From Xestospongia bergquistia (lineage: Eukaryota > Porifera > Demospongiae > Haplosclerida > Petrosiidae), in contig OZ014425.1 of assembly GCA_963965975.1 (NCBI GenBank), positions 4,601,501 to 4,665,500 of the forward strand: DNA of 64,000 nt, in the 5' to 3' direction. This document shows positions 1 through 13,683 of this stretch, piece by piece. How positions within the stretch are numbered: position 1 is the first letter of the stretch; every line of letters begins with the position of its first letter. Made by a program: the position numbers and the translations under genes. The notes under the pieces were generated by a model. The model was not told where the DNA came from and ran no database searches. It worked only from the letters and a program-made list of their open reading frames with translations.

Positions 1-1203
1 TTTGTCTCAACATGCAGAGGACTTCTAGAAATGGTAGATTTTGAACGAAGGATTATACCTACCTATGGACTGGATGAAGTTGTGTTAGAGACTTCAACGC
101 ATAAACAAATTGAAGTTATAATAAATGCTGGTATATAAATGAATCATTATTGGCATTATTGCTATATAGATCTGTCTTTCTAGGCAAAACACACAAGTTT
201 ATTAGTACACAATGGGGTTTCAATGGAGTAGCTGGTGAAAATGTAGCACTGGTTGGTGGCATTGTTTGCTTGTTATGTGGACCAGCTGGTGTTGGAAAGA
301 CTGCTATAGCTCACTCTATTGCGTATGAATTGGGACAACCGATAAAAGTAAACAGAGATGTTCTGACTCTTCTTTTTTCACTCGTGTTTTTTTAGGAAGC
401 TAACTGTACTGAGCTTCTCTCTCACACTGTGTCCACTAATCCAAGAGGTGGTAGAAGTATTTCCATCTTTTTCCGTGATGCTCAACGCGCTAATGCTATC
501 ATTGTGTTGGATGGAGCTGAGTTCATTCTTGGATCTGCATCAAGTAATGATGTTGTATTGAGTGTGCAATGTAAAGCTTATCATTAAATGACTTAGGTTC
601 TCTTCTCAGTGGTCTTATAGGATGTGAGAGTTACTCATTGGCTTATCAGATAGAGCATTATCCAGGTATGGTTATTTTAACATCTCGACAAGAGGCAGGG
701 CTGTTAGATTTAGGAAGACTACCAGGACTGAGGTAAACAGAGGTGTTTCAGTATAACCAGTGTATGTTGTGTTCTTTTGTAGATTTGTTGTACCTTTGAG
801 GCCACCTGGAATAACTTTGAGAGAGAAAATATGGAGGAAATTGTTGCCTAAAAAAGCACCTGTAGCTATAAATATTGACTTTGCACAGTTAGCAGAAAGG
901 TACATAACATTACAACACTGCTGTGGGTTCAGTCCATAATGTCAACTCTCATAATTCCATTCCCATATGTTCATTCCTATAATATCATTTTGGGAGTTGA
1001 CATAATATGTATTAATTCATCCTTGTAACCATAGATTTACTCTTACTGGTGGAGAGATAGCCAGGGTGATTTGTTCTGCAGCTGAGATTGTAGCAGCTGC
1101 TAGTGAAGTGCACATCGATACAGCTTTACTTGTAAAGGCTGCAGAAGATCACATGATATCGAGCGTTTCTGGAAGAACTCAACACTTGTCATTATTTTTA
1201 TAG
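1..1203 (+). CDS. AAA+ ATPase-like protein of bacterial type, 3' part (5' end outside the window)
   Basis: Six exons can be joined in one frame (roughly 1-130, 185-383, 405-551, 598-732, 781-899, 1035-1203). They give an AAA module: Walker A GPAGVGKT after GGIVCLL, then a Walker B strand read as IIVLDGAEF, a sensor-1 region VILTSRQEAG, and a C-terminal lid beginning FTLTGGEIARVICSAAEIVAAA. The order and wording resemble the stand-alone AAA ATPases common in bacteria (family pattern AGPPGTGKT, DEAD, ATNLRQN, FALAGGNIRN), rather than the usual animal AAA families; this is from memory of the family. The Walker B glutamate is replaced by glycine and the sensor-1 asparagine by serine, so hydrolysis may be lost while nucleotide binding is kept. 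The protein ends SGRTQHLSLFL. The N-terminal part, and so the cellular role, cannot be seen. Its 3' end faces the dynein gene. Confidence 0.72.
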
Positions 1204-1720
1204 CTTATGCACTATATCTGATAATGTTATGTATTGTTTGAATAACTCTAGCTAATTTATGAAAGAAATCCCAACAATATAAACAACAGGGAATTTTATT
1301 TAAGGGAACAAACTTATCTTTGTTCATTTTTATAACTGGCCTCCTACATGGAACCAGGCATCATCAATTTTTTTGTTGTATATTTTAAGGATACCAAGAT
1401 ACTTCAATATTAATTGCTCCCTAACTTGCCAGGCATCATCAATTCTGTTGTGTTTCTTATATTGATATTAACCATACAAGTTTAAAATCAATGTATTATT
1501 TTAAGTGAGGGAGCTCCAGTTATATACCTTCTCCCAACACTCCATTCTTCAACATTAGCAACAGCAGTAGTACCATCAAAAAATCTTAGTACAATTTATT
1601 ATTAATACTTGTTTAAAGTACTTATTTTAATTGAAGGGTTAAAAATACTCATTTATAAACTATAAGTCCATTATAATTATTACCATTTAATAACCTGTGC
1701 ATTATTAATTATAATAAACG
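1204..1720. other. Convergent intergenic region between the AAA gene and the dynein gene
   Basis: AT-rich sequence between two converging 3' ends. It holds two copies of CCAGGCATCATCAATT (near 1354 and 1430) and a 35-codon open stretch on the minus strand around 1495-1605. No gene can be supported. Confidence 0.5.
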
Positions 1721-4700
1721 TTATTCACTGAGCTGACACAGCAATGCTCCTCCCATTGATATCCAATAATCTTGAGACTTATTTGAAGGAATTTGGACTG
1801 CCACTACAAAATTTGTGGAATGGCCTGTAGAGAGAAAGAAAGAAACAAACTACTACTTATACAGTATTATTAATGAGTAAATTGATAGGAACAGATCTAA
1901 AACACTTTAGACAAAGAATGCTATCAATTAACAGTATATGTGACCTGATTTGCAAAAAAGGACCACTTCTGTCAAAACATTTGTGACTTGATTTGTAAAC
2001 AAACCACACAGTTAAAATATCTCAGTTTTTAAAAACATAATAGTAGTTATAGATGCATAACTACTCTCTATATATGCAAAACCATTTTTTGATATGTTTT
2101 AACAGTGTTTTTTCACAAATCACATCACAAATGTTTTGACAGAAGTGGTCCCTTTTTGCAAATCAGGTCACATATAGTTAGCATATCTAGTAGATAACCA
2201 GCTCTAGCAATAGGAATGTTGATAAATATATTACCAGTAGTTGAGAGGACTCCAGCGCGAGCTCCAGTCTTGTAGAGCGGTGCATTATAATTAGTTGGAT
2301 CAGGTGTGAAGTTCTGTTTTGGTTCCATATGAGTTACTGGAAGTGGCTACAAGAGAGCAAGACAATGCAAAATGAAGATATATCCTTTTGTGGTGGACAT
2401 ACTGGATTCATTTCTCCAGGCAATGGATCAATAATTTTCATAGTATCGTCATCCCATTTCATAGCATCCATAAACAGTCCATGTATCAAGACACCATCTT
2501 CAGGTTTTTCCAACTACAATCAATGAACATTGATGCAGTAACAATTGATATAGTCTATGTAATCTTACATTCATTACTAAGCTTTCTTCCTCTCCCTTCT
2601 GACAGGCATTGTAATACACTTCTTGATGGAGATAGTGAGGTAAGACTGTGAACTGGAAGCTCAGTTCATCGATTGGTAGATTGTACTTCCTAGCGTGATT
2701 CTGTAATGTACCTGTCAGAAAACCTAGAATGGATTTAAGTAAAATGAAGCTGCTACACTTGACATTACCTTGTGGGAAGAAAAATCCAGACATCCAATAT
2801 GATTTGGGTGGTCCAAGTGTAATCCAGCGCTAGTAAGAATGGAGTGTTTTTGTACAGTAGTGTATTAGTGTTACTTACCTCAATAAAGTCTAACCGCAAG
2901 ACTAAATCTTTTACCCAAGATGACAGTGGTTTTAATGATGGATATGCAGCATTGGCCCACAGCTCTGGCACCTAAACACAATTGTAGAGTCATATGACAT
3001 AAATAATGTAGTGTTGTACCTGATTGTTAAGAAAACTGGTATAGACTCTCTCTAGCTCTTCAGACATCACTACCAAACCTTTGATGGCTTTCTGAATACT
3101 CTTTAATGAACTCTGTACAATTATAATATAATTGTCTACACTTTTATTAGCAGTATACCTTGATAACTCTAAGGAGATTATTGAATCGATCAACCTCTTG
3201 ACTTAGTACAGTAGATAGTGAATTAATTTGACCATTAGGACCAGGCTGTAAGTACAAATAATATTATCATGAAGATATGTTAATGGCTTCTTACCTCAAA
3301 GAGTGATGCTTCTGCTTTGTCTAAATCCAAGACATCTGGAAGACGATTTAAAATGTTGTCTGCTAAATCAAAAACTATCTCATCATTTGTTTTTCCACCT
3401 CCACTGCTAGCTAATCGAGGTTGTACATCAAGTATAGTTGTGATAAGTGTAACAGTTTCTTGTGTCTAAATGAGTAAGTTATATCACAATTTGTCTTAAT
3501 GTATGAAGTCATAATGTACCTGAAAAGCAAGGTTGGCATTATCGTGCATGCCAAACACCTCAGGTTCATCATTGTAAGGTAAATTCTCAATATATTCTCT
3601 GTAAGTTTTAATGGAGTCTGCTTCAGGAGAATAATAGATAGCTTTATGGAGAGAGAGAGAGAGGTTATATTCCACTGTCAATTATTGTGTGAACTAACCT
3701 GAAGGTGAGTATTTGTAGTGTTGGACTAGAGTCTCTGGAGAGAAGAATCGTTTGAGGACAGTTCTGAGACAACGTTGGTCCCATGCATCAGTAACACGTC
3801 CACCATATGTAATCTGTATGTGTGAGAGATCATGTATCTTGTGTTTATTGGAGGAATAAAGAACTTACCTCTCCTGTAATAAATGTCAATGCATCCCAAG
3901 GTATCTCGTTCTCCTCAAGGAACATTTTAAGGTTGTCCAGAGCACACTCACGATCGCTGTCATTAAATTCATACTGGAGAATCAGGAGTAATTGTTCATT
4001 AATTATTATAATAATCATTACCTTGATGTTCCAGCCAAGAGGACCAAACTTCTTTCTTTCGAGTATAATAGCATGAAAGAAACAGATACCAAAGATTAAT
4101 TTACGCCAAGTAAGACCAAGATCTGAAATTATAGAGTTAGTAAAATAGTTGCTGCAGTATTTTGTCATACCATGTTCTTCAAAAAATGAAGGCTGCAATT
4201 CAGTAAAGGCTCTCTTCATATTAGCACGTAATCCTGTAATCACAACAATTGTATTATAATATTATTAGTAAACACAGTTAATAACTAACCTTTAGGTGGT
4301 TCATTGGTGACTTTGACTGCATTTTGTAGCACGGAGACTGGGAAGCTACTGGTTGGCATTGAGGAGAGAAAGAGTCGGAAATCATTGTGAATATGAGCAT
4401 CAGGTGATGTAAAGTTTTTAACAATATTTTCCATTGACAACATCCAAGAGGCAGCAAGATGGCAGTTCTATTATATATAAACATTAAGTTTATATTTGCG
4501 TTGCTGTCAGTAGCTACTGACCTGTAAAAATACCCAGTCTCCATTTTGTGTGGCATTATTGATCATTTTCTCAGCTACTGGTCCCTGTCCTTGACCAAGA
4601 GATATAGCATGAATGCGTTCTATGTAACCTTTCTCTTTGGCAAACCGTTGAAAGTTACTCATTGGATCTGAGCCCTGAGAGAGAATAAAGACGAGAGGAG

Positions 4701-6283
4701 TTATTGATGACATGTCATTGAAGAGAATTGATAAATCAATTGATGGACTTTCAACAAAAGTTTTGCCAAGGTTCTCTGACACAAAATCACCGACTGCAAA
4801 TACAACCTGAAAATGACAGCAATATAAACAATATTGAGTGTTAGTATCTCTTACTTTTTCTTCTTTAAAACATTTTATTAATATGAGTTTCTGAAATGAA
4901 GTAAGTCGTTCGTCCCAGTGACCAGTAATATGTGGCATCTCTGTGTTGTCATTTTCTTCAGTTGTGGAGTCTTTAGCAAGAGGTAGTGGCGGATTTAACT
5001 CAGTATAGCCATCCCAATCTTGAGGATTAGCATGAATCTATAGAGACCCAAACACAATAAAAGTTTGTTCTATGTTTCTCTAGCACTGCTCACCTCCAAG
5101 CGTCCCATTTTACAGTGGACAGGTGTGGAGATAATGTCTTTACAAATACCTTTGAATGCTGGAATAAGTTCCTCTAGTTGGCAACATATCTTCCATTGAG
5201 CTAATGACAGCCAAGACACATCAGGCTTTTCAGGATATTCCTGTATCATAATGACAAAGACTGCATATGATATTGTATCTTACTTACCCTTTCTACTCCT
5301 GAAGCTCCTCTAAGGAAGTAGTTCCATTCACCATCTGTAATTTGACCTGCTTGGCGCATAATATCGATACATAATGTAAAGGAAAAGACGATCTTGTGCT
5401 GTTCAAATAGACCCCTACAAGAAATTTAAAGATCCTTGAGTGTTCAGTATTGTGTGTATGTGTCGCACAAATTATATTTTGCCCCTTTAATTAAGACAAT
5501 TACTAGTATCTAACTATTAAAAGTTCATTCTTGTCTAGAGGATGTCCCTTTAATTAAGACAATTACTAGTATATCCAATAAGGGAGGCTCTACCATTATA
5601 TAATAATAAACCTATTAATCACCTTGCCACATTAGTATAGACAGAGCTAGTGATGTTTTTGAGTAGCGTTTGCAGTCTGACTTGTAAATCAGACGAAGGT
5701 TCACTGTTTTCGATACATAAATTGAATAGCTACAATACAAATTGTATAATACTTATTATTCAAATTGTTTTGTTTTATAGACCTGGTTAAAGTATTTTAG
5801 TGAGAACTGGTACATAGGATCAACATCAGCTAATGTAGCCACTACAAAGTACATTACTGAACCTAATAGAACAGACAAGTTAGTAGATATTCATTGTACA
5901 ATAATACCTCTAGTGGCTACTGTACGATATTTCTCTCGAGCTGATGAGATTTGTAGTTCAGTTTGTTCTGCCTCTGCTAACCGTTTTGATATTTGCATTG
6001 ATGTTCTCTGTCAGCAACAGTAAGTTAATATTATATTTTTTGTATGGTGTACCTTTGAAGCATCGAGAGTTTCTATGAGTTTCTCATCATCCAAAATATT
6101 GCCTTGAGATTCAAATAATAATTTTAATATTGTGTCTTCAATTGACTACAAGGATATGATACAATAAAGTGATGTTAGCATATAATGTTGTACTTTTAGT
6201 TCATTTTTGGCAGAGTTGATATTGACAATAAGTTCATTTCTCTGTTTTTCCAAGTCCGGTCTCTCTAACCGCACAACATCACT

Positions 6284-6317
<34 letters not shown>

Positions 6318-9300
6318 TACTCACGTCATATCATTGTTACCTCAATAACTGGTCCTCTAGTCCTGACTTTGTCACAGTGAAGTTAATAATGGTAACTTTG
6401 ATGCAGATTTCTGGTAGATAGTGTGGATTTGCCATTTTGGTTGTCATGTAGAACCTATATTATAATTATAAAAATTGTATAACAAAAGATCCTCAGTGAT
6501 CTCAGAAATCTTTTGTGGTTAATATTGCAAAGGTTCTCACCTGAAATTCTTGTCATAATCAATGTCACTATCTCCGAGACGTATCAATAGTCGTCCTCCT
6601 TGTATGAAAGTTTGTTTTAATAATACTGGCTCTAGTGATGGGTCAAGATGTTCTTCTACCTATTAAGAGAGAGAGAGAGAGAGTGAGAGTAAGCTGAGGA
6701 ACTGTTTGTGTGTCATTCTTGACCTCTTCAATTAGGACTGGTGTACCAATTCTAATAGCATTCTCCAATGTTCTCAAATAGTTAGGATCAGTTAGTTTTA
6801 TGATTTTGAGACCATTCTTTCCTTCTGTGTTACGAACCCAACGATTAGCCTACAGTAAATACATAATGTGTAAACTATTTAAGTTCATGTGAAACTAAGA
6901 CCAGTTCTATTTTCAACTATGAGCCTAAATTCATACGCAAACATAACATTTCACATTATCGTTCAATTTCCAATCATAATCTGAACACTTCATTAAAAAA
7001 ATAATAATTTTGTGTGACCTGCTCTTGTGGATCAATCATCAATGGCCATCTTCGTCCTCTAGTGACAAGTATAGCATTCTCTGTAGATACATTGTCTCGT
7101 GGAAGCCCATTGGCATTCCATTGTCTGATCTCATAGGGATCTGCTAATACTGAGATGAGACTGATGTCATCAGAGACTGGAACATCAAGCTCTTTACAAC
7201 GTGTGATCCATTGGCTCATTAGCTGTGTGTGTGTGTGAGAGAGAGATGATATAGACAATAGCATGGAGGAGAATACTCACTCTTTCCCTGTATAGTGATG
7301 TAAATGCACCATAGTATGCTACACACGCTGCTGCTACAAAGACATTTCCAACAACATTATTAATCTCCTCTTCAAATCTCTAATATAGCAAAGAGAGAGT
7401 CATGTCATACTGTATGCAATATAGTTATTACTTTGACTGATTCTGCCCATCTAACTTGTTCATCTGCAAGACCAGTGGTTAATTTGCCAGCTCTGTTCAG
7501 TCTGGACTGAGTCTGAGCTATACTGTGAGTTAGTTCTTCTTTCTCTGATACACTCTTCTCATATGAAGCCTGCAAATGAGCAATCTATAAAAAGAACAAA
7601 AATCATAAGTTAACTGTCTTATTCACAAAGATCTCTGACTTTAGCTTCAACTTCTGCTAATGCATCTTGTTTTTCTTTAAGTTGTGACATCATTTTTGCA
7701 AGTTCTTCTTGTGCACCTCTCAATCTAGGGAGAGAGAGAGATCATGTAATGACTAAGCAGTCAAGAAGACTTACCTTTCTCTCTTAGGTTCAACTGTGCG
7801 ATATACTTTAGAATATAAATCCATGGCTCTCACCCACATACACATTGACTTACAAGCCTATTATTGAGAAGATTGTCAAATATCTTCTAATATAACAACA
7901 ATATACTTTTGAAGTTTTCTCTACAGTTTCTGGCAAAAATTTTGGATTATCTATATATTTCTTTAGCCTCTTAAGAGTTGAGTCTGATATATTGTCCTAT
8001 ATACAAATATATAAGTGTTGCTCTTAATAACAACTTATTTATACCTTATCGTATTCTATCATCTTTTTCATGAGCGCAGGGTCTCCAAGCAGTTGTTTAG
8101 CACTTGGCCAACTAGGAGGTACATTGAACAGAATACAAATGCTTTCCATAACAGTGTTAACTAGTTCAGGAGGTTTTGTAAAGACACGTACTTCAGAGAT
8201 ATCATTCTTATCTAGAGCATCCAATGCCTTTAAAGAATAGAGAGTAATTAGATATTGTATTGTGTGATTGTAGTACTTTATTTGCAGATTGCAAGGCAGG
8301 CAGAGCTTGGTCTAAGTCCTTTTGAGCATCATTAGCAATTGCTTCTGTCTCTTCTGCTTTTGTCTTGGCTATTGCTTCTTCTTCCTTTACTACAACTCTA
8401 ACCTGTTAATGTTAATAGTATTAGTTACAAAAAAGTATGAGAGAGAGAGAGAGAGAGAGAGATTACAGGCCTTGTTAGCTTTCTTTTGATCCACTTCAAG
8501 CCTGCCCATCAATTCCTCAGTCTCAGCTGATTTCTTTTGGAGTTCTGGTTCTAATTCTTTCAACTCAGCCTAAGTAGCAATGATCAGTAAATACAGCAAT
8601 ACACCACTTACCTCCATGTTGACAACCAGTTCATTAGTCTCTAAAATCTTCTTCAAACCAGTAGCTATACGATCTCTAGCTACAGTCAGTTGTCTATTAC
8701 AAGGAGACACTTTATGTAATAGTTTAGTAAGCACTTACTTTTTCTTTGTTTGTAGCATGGAGAGGTAAAGATTAATCAGTTCTAAGTATGAAGTTGGTGT
8801 GGTATAGTAACGTCTTCTCAGTTCAGCATAAAAGACTTCAGCCATTGTACTGACACTAGTATGTATTTCAACACACATTTGAGCAATTTTACCCTGCAGT
8901 AAGAGAGAATGAGATGGTGAAACAAATAGCATATATAGACCTTCATGGAGTCATCTCCTAAGTCGACATGTTCAAAGAAGGTTTCAGCTACTGAGAGCAG
9001 AGCCTCTTTAGGCCATTCAGTAAACCAGTCAATAGTACAACAGTTAACAAGTGATGGGAACATACGACAACGAGCACGGAAGGAGTCTCCTACTGGACTC
9101 ATACACAAAACAATGTGCAGTTTGTTCTGTACAAGATTGATGAAGTAAGCAAAGATACCATCTCTATAGAAATAATGCACCAGTATTTAAAGTTCAGTAG
9201 AAGATGCTAAATATCATACTTACCTATCTTGTTCTGATACACCAGCCTCTTTGGCTTTAGGTCTTGTAACTTGTATAATTTGCTCATATTCATCAGCAGG

Positions 9301-12300
9301 GAAGAGGTTAGGTACTTCACCAGAATTCAGCATATTATTAATGTCTTCTAGAAACTCTTCAACAACAATCTAATGAAAGATAATGATGAGGAGGTGTGGA
9401 TACATTATCTGACCTGTGTATCTGTGAACAAGAAAACAGTATCCTCTCCTTTAACACCAGCCATATCATACAGCTTCTTTAAGTCTTCATGAAACGACTC
9501 ATAATTGTAGCCTCGTGTTAACTCAATCTAAAAACATTATTAATAAATTTATTCAAGACATCAAATGATTTACTTGGAAACAACGATAGCCACACATATG
9601 AGAGGCTAGTCGAGTCAAGCTCTGTTTTCCCGTCCCCCCTACACCCACTAGGAGAGCATTACCACGTGGTTGACGTACCATACGAGCAATCCTACAAGTA
9701 CAATATATAGCAGTATTACTTTACTCTCAGTACCTGGAGACATGTTGTATAGCATCTAAAAAGAATACTAGCTTCATTTCTTTGGATGAGTTGAGGTTGA
9801 AGTCATCAAGATACTATATACAAAATCCAGTTATATTGTTCCATCAGATATTGTGTGGACTTACTTCATTTAAGACGTTTGTAATTTTCTTCATATTGTC
9901 CAATTCTTCATAGATTTTGTCTGCAGGAGCAGCTCCAATTTTGATAAAATCTCCGAATATAATTGGAGACTCTTCAAATTTATCAGCACTGATATCCTGA
10001 AATATAAAACAAAATTATGAGTATATGCAATTACTACTTTAACTTCTCACTTTTGAAAAGTATTTTGCAGACATTTCTGAGAGAATGCCATAAAAATATT
10101 TCTTGTCTGTTTTATCGACTAATCTATCATGAAACACACGTTGACACTCGTGGCAGAACAGACGAAAAATGTGTTCTTGCTCTCTTATTACTCCAGGATC
10201 AGCTTGAAGCACTCCTAAATGTGCAAGATAAAAAGGCGTGTAGTATTGTATTGTACATGTTGTGTTCCAATACCTTGTATGCACTTGGACAGATCTCTAA
10301 GATTAAAGATATAATGAGACTTGGCTGGTGTAGGTAAAAGATCAGTACTCAATCTTCCATATATCTCAACACTATAGTATTAAGTTTAAAATAATCCATA
10401 TAAATATTATAGACCTGGCATTGACAATAGCTTCAGCAGCTTCCTTCACAGGAGGAGGAAACTCAGCAAAGAACCCTGTCGTTATGGCCTATTAATGAAT
10501 AGAGGAAGTTTTTATCATACTATTGTTAGTGTAGTTGATTCTTACTTTAAATATGGCCTTCAGTGACACTTCTGAAGGAGATGGAAGACAGAACATTGCA
10601 AAGTGACGTATGAATCGTGGTGTGACAGGGTTACGACCTCCACCAGGTGGAGCACAACCAGCACAAATGGTGACATCCTTCAAAGAGAAAATTAATGTCT
10701 ATTTTTTATCAACTAAAGTTTATTACTTTTATTTGTTTCCAAAAGAGTTTCTCTCTATCATAGAACCCTCTAAAATCTTGGTATTGTCTAAGAAGCTCAA
10801 TAGGAGGTTGTGAACCATATCGATCAAGTTTAGGCATGTTAAGATCATCAACAAAAAGGGCAACATGTTTACCAACAGGAGCACCTGACAGATCAAAAAT
10901 GATTAAGACAATAATAAAAATTGATAGTACCTAGGACAGTTTTCCTCTTTTTCTCTAGTTTTGATTCAATGATTTCTTGTGTTCTTATACTACTTGTTTG
11001 AGCAGAAAAGTTGATAAAAATGGGAACATAAGTCCCTTTCTCTTGTAAACTGTTCAATAAACCTTTAGCAATCACAGACTAAAAAAGAAAGGGTAACAGT
11101 CATACAGACAGACAAACAGAGAAAGAAAAGAGGTACTTACTTTTCCCACTCCAGTTGTACCAGTAAATAACACAGAATATCTTATATCAAGTAGTTTCTC
11201 CATTAAAAACCCATATCGTACAGTATCAATAGTTGGTACTAGTAAATCAAAATAAGGCACTTCAGGATCATAGGAAAATTTAGGAATAATTTTCTCCCAA
11301 GATTCCAAATGACGAGTTTCAAAGTCCACAAAATAACTATACAGATCACCTCCTCCAGGAATCTAGTACAAGAAAATATTAACTCTTTGCTCACTTGATG
11401 TACACGTAATGAACATTTATGTTTATACCTTGACATCCTGCACTTCACCAAAGAGCTCTCTTGTAAAGTTTTCAAAAGTTTCCATAGACTTCTCCACTAA
11501 GTTGCCACCCATAGCCCAAACATAGCAGAAGAGAAATGTTGTGCAAAGAAGTGGATGGAGTTTGGATGGTTCTACTTTCCAATCTATTTTGGTGTTCTCT
11601 CCACAGAGAAGAGATTCATATAATTGACAGAGTGTGACAACACGATTAATATCGACCTGAGAATGAAAAAATCACAAAATATCTTCTTAATATATATGTG
11701 TACATTTAAGTCGTAATATCTACCTGGTCAATAGCTTGTATACATTGTTTCTTAATAAATTTCAATCCAGGATCAATAAAATTGTCAAAAAGATCAGCTA
11801 TATATTTCTAAAGAATGAACCAGCAAGAACAATATATATATACATGAACATGTATATATGTACCTTGGTTGCATCTGTGAGTTTAGCAGGAAACTTGTGA
11901 TCTAACCAGGTCTGTACATAAGGCTTCCATCTTAACTCACCAGGATCAACATAAACCATACCACACCTAGAAAACAAAGAAATTATTTTGACTCAGTAAA
12001 ATATTGTATTTAAAATCTTAGCCATTTTTCACTTATGAGTGAATCTTAGGTTTAGGGTGATCTATACAACTTACCTGCTGACTGTGGCTGGAGAGGCCAC
12101 TGCAAGATCTTGCACTTCAAACACCATATGTATACTATTAGTAAGTTTAATTCTCTCTGAGTTAGCCAGACATAACATTTTATTGTCATCCAGTACAGTG
12201 TTCATGTTCTCAATCCAGAGGGCATCTACTGGCCCATCACAAATCACCCACTTATGATCATCAGTTGTATCCTAACAGACAAAAAGATCAATGAGACGAG

Positions 12301-13645
12301 AGATGTGTTCTTAACTCACCTTGACACAGTGTCTCACTGTAATAGCCATCAAACCATCATTCCATTCCAAAGTCAACTTGTTAACTTCTCCATATAATTC
12401 ACCCATACTGACAGACTACATGAATACATAATATATACATTACTACAAATGTTAATGATGCTGACCTTTGGATTGAGGACATATGTATGAACTGGTTGAT
12501 AGTCTGGATGTTTGTGACCTCCAGCATGTAAAGCAGTCAGGGCATCCTTCAATATCTATAATAATAGTGAGTATATCAGTTGGTACAATGAAGACTAGAC
12601 TGACCTCATAACAAGTTGTCTTTCCACCTCCAGTTGGTCCAACCAACATAAGTCCATGACGTACTAACATTGTCTCATATAACTGGATTACTTTCTTTAT
12701 TTGAGATGGAACAACTTGAAGATTTCTGTTTTTTGCAGCATCTTCAATTGATGACTGTAATATACCATAATTGTGTTCAGGTAACTCAATACCAGGAAAC
12801 AAATCTTGTAAGATACCCTAAGATAACGAGATAGATTAGACTTGAGTTTGTGTTGTTCTGAACCATATCATGTTAAAGATTTTAAGTCATAATAAATGTA
12901 CCTTAAATAGAAGAGCATCATCTGCCAAAAATTTGGGCAAGTTGCTGTCCCTTAAAGCACGAATGAGCACCACGTCTTCCCTCAAATGAGGGTTTTCACG
13001 TTTTAATTGACCTGCCATAACTAATACCTATAAAAGGTAATAATGTTAATAGTACTACAGTAAGTAGTACTTACAGATTTGACAGCTCTCATGCCAAAGT
13101 CATAGTGATCTTGTTGTGAGAGTTGTTCACTACATAGTTTGTACATCTGAACCATCTTTCTGGCCAAATTCTTACTGGATTCAAATCCTTCAGAATAAAG
13201 AATAACCTCAGCAATGAGTGCTGTAGGAAAGAAACAGAATAAATTGGTAAAGACTTGTACAAATGTATCTTCTTTATTGAGTTATCATGGATTTAAAACA
13301 CTTACCATAATCTGGTACCATCATGGCAAAGGGTCTGAAAAGTGCTTTCAAGTTATCAGGTAGCTCAGTACGACCAGCATATCCTGGATTCATAGTAACA
13401 AATGCTGCACATGTTCTAACTAGTTTGATCTCTCTGCCTTCAAACATAAATGTTTTAGCCTAAAGAATTGTAATGTTAGATATTCTTTGAGTTGTGATCT
13501 TCTTACTCTTGCAGCCTTTGCATTTCTGATTGTCAACAGTTGCTGAGCAATAACAGAGAGAACTTCAATGTCAATACGATTGAATTCATCAAAACAACAC
13601 CATGCTCCTGATTGAGCAAGACCTGAAAAGAAACGTCCCATCATC

Positions 13646-13683
<38 letters not shown>

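Noticed and set aside
1495-1605. Coding-looking 35-codon stretch on the minus strand (RFFDGTTAVANVEEWSVG) downstream of the dynein stop
   Set aside because: Closed by stops on both sides, no splice partners or family match found; could be a gene scrap but not supportable.
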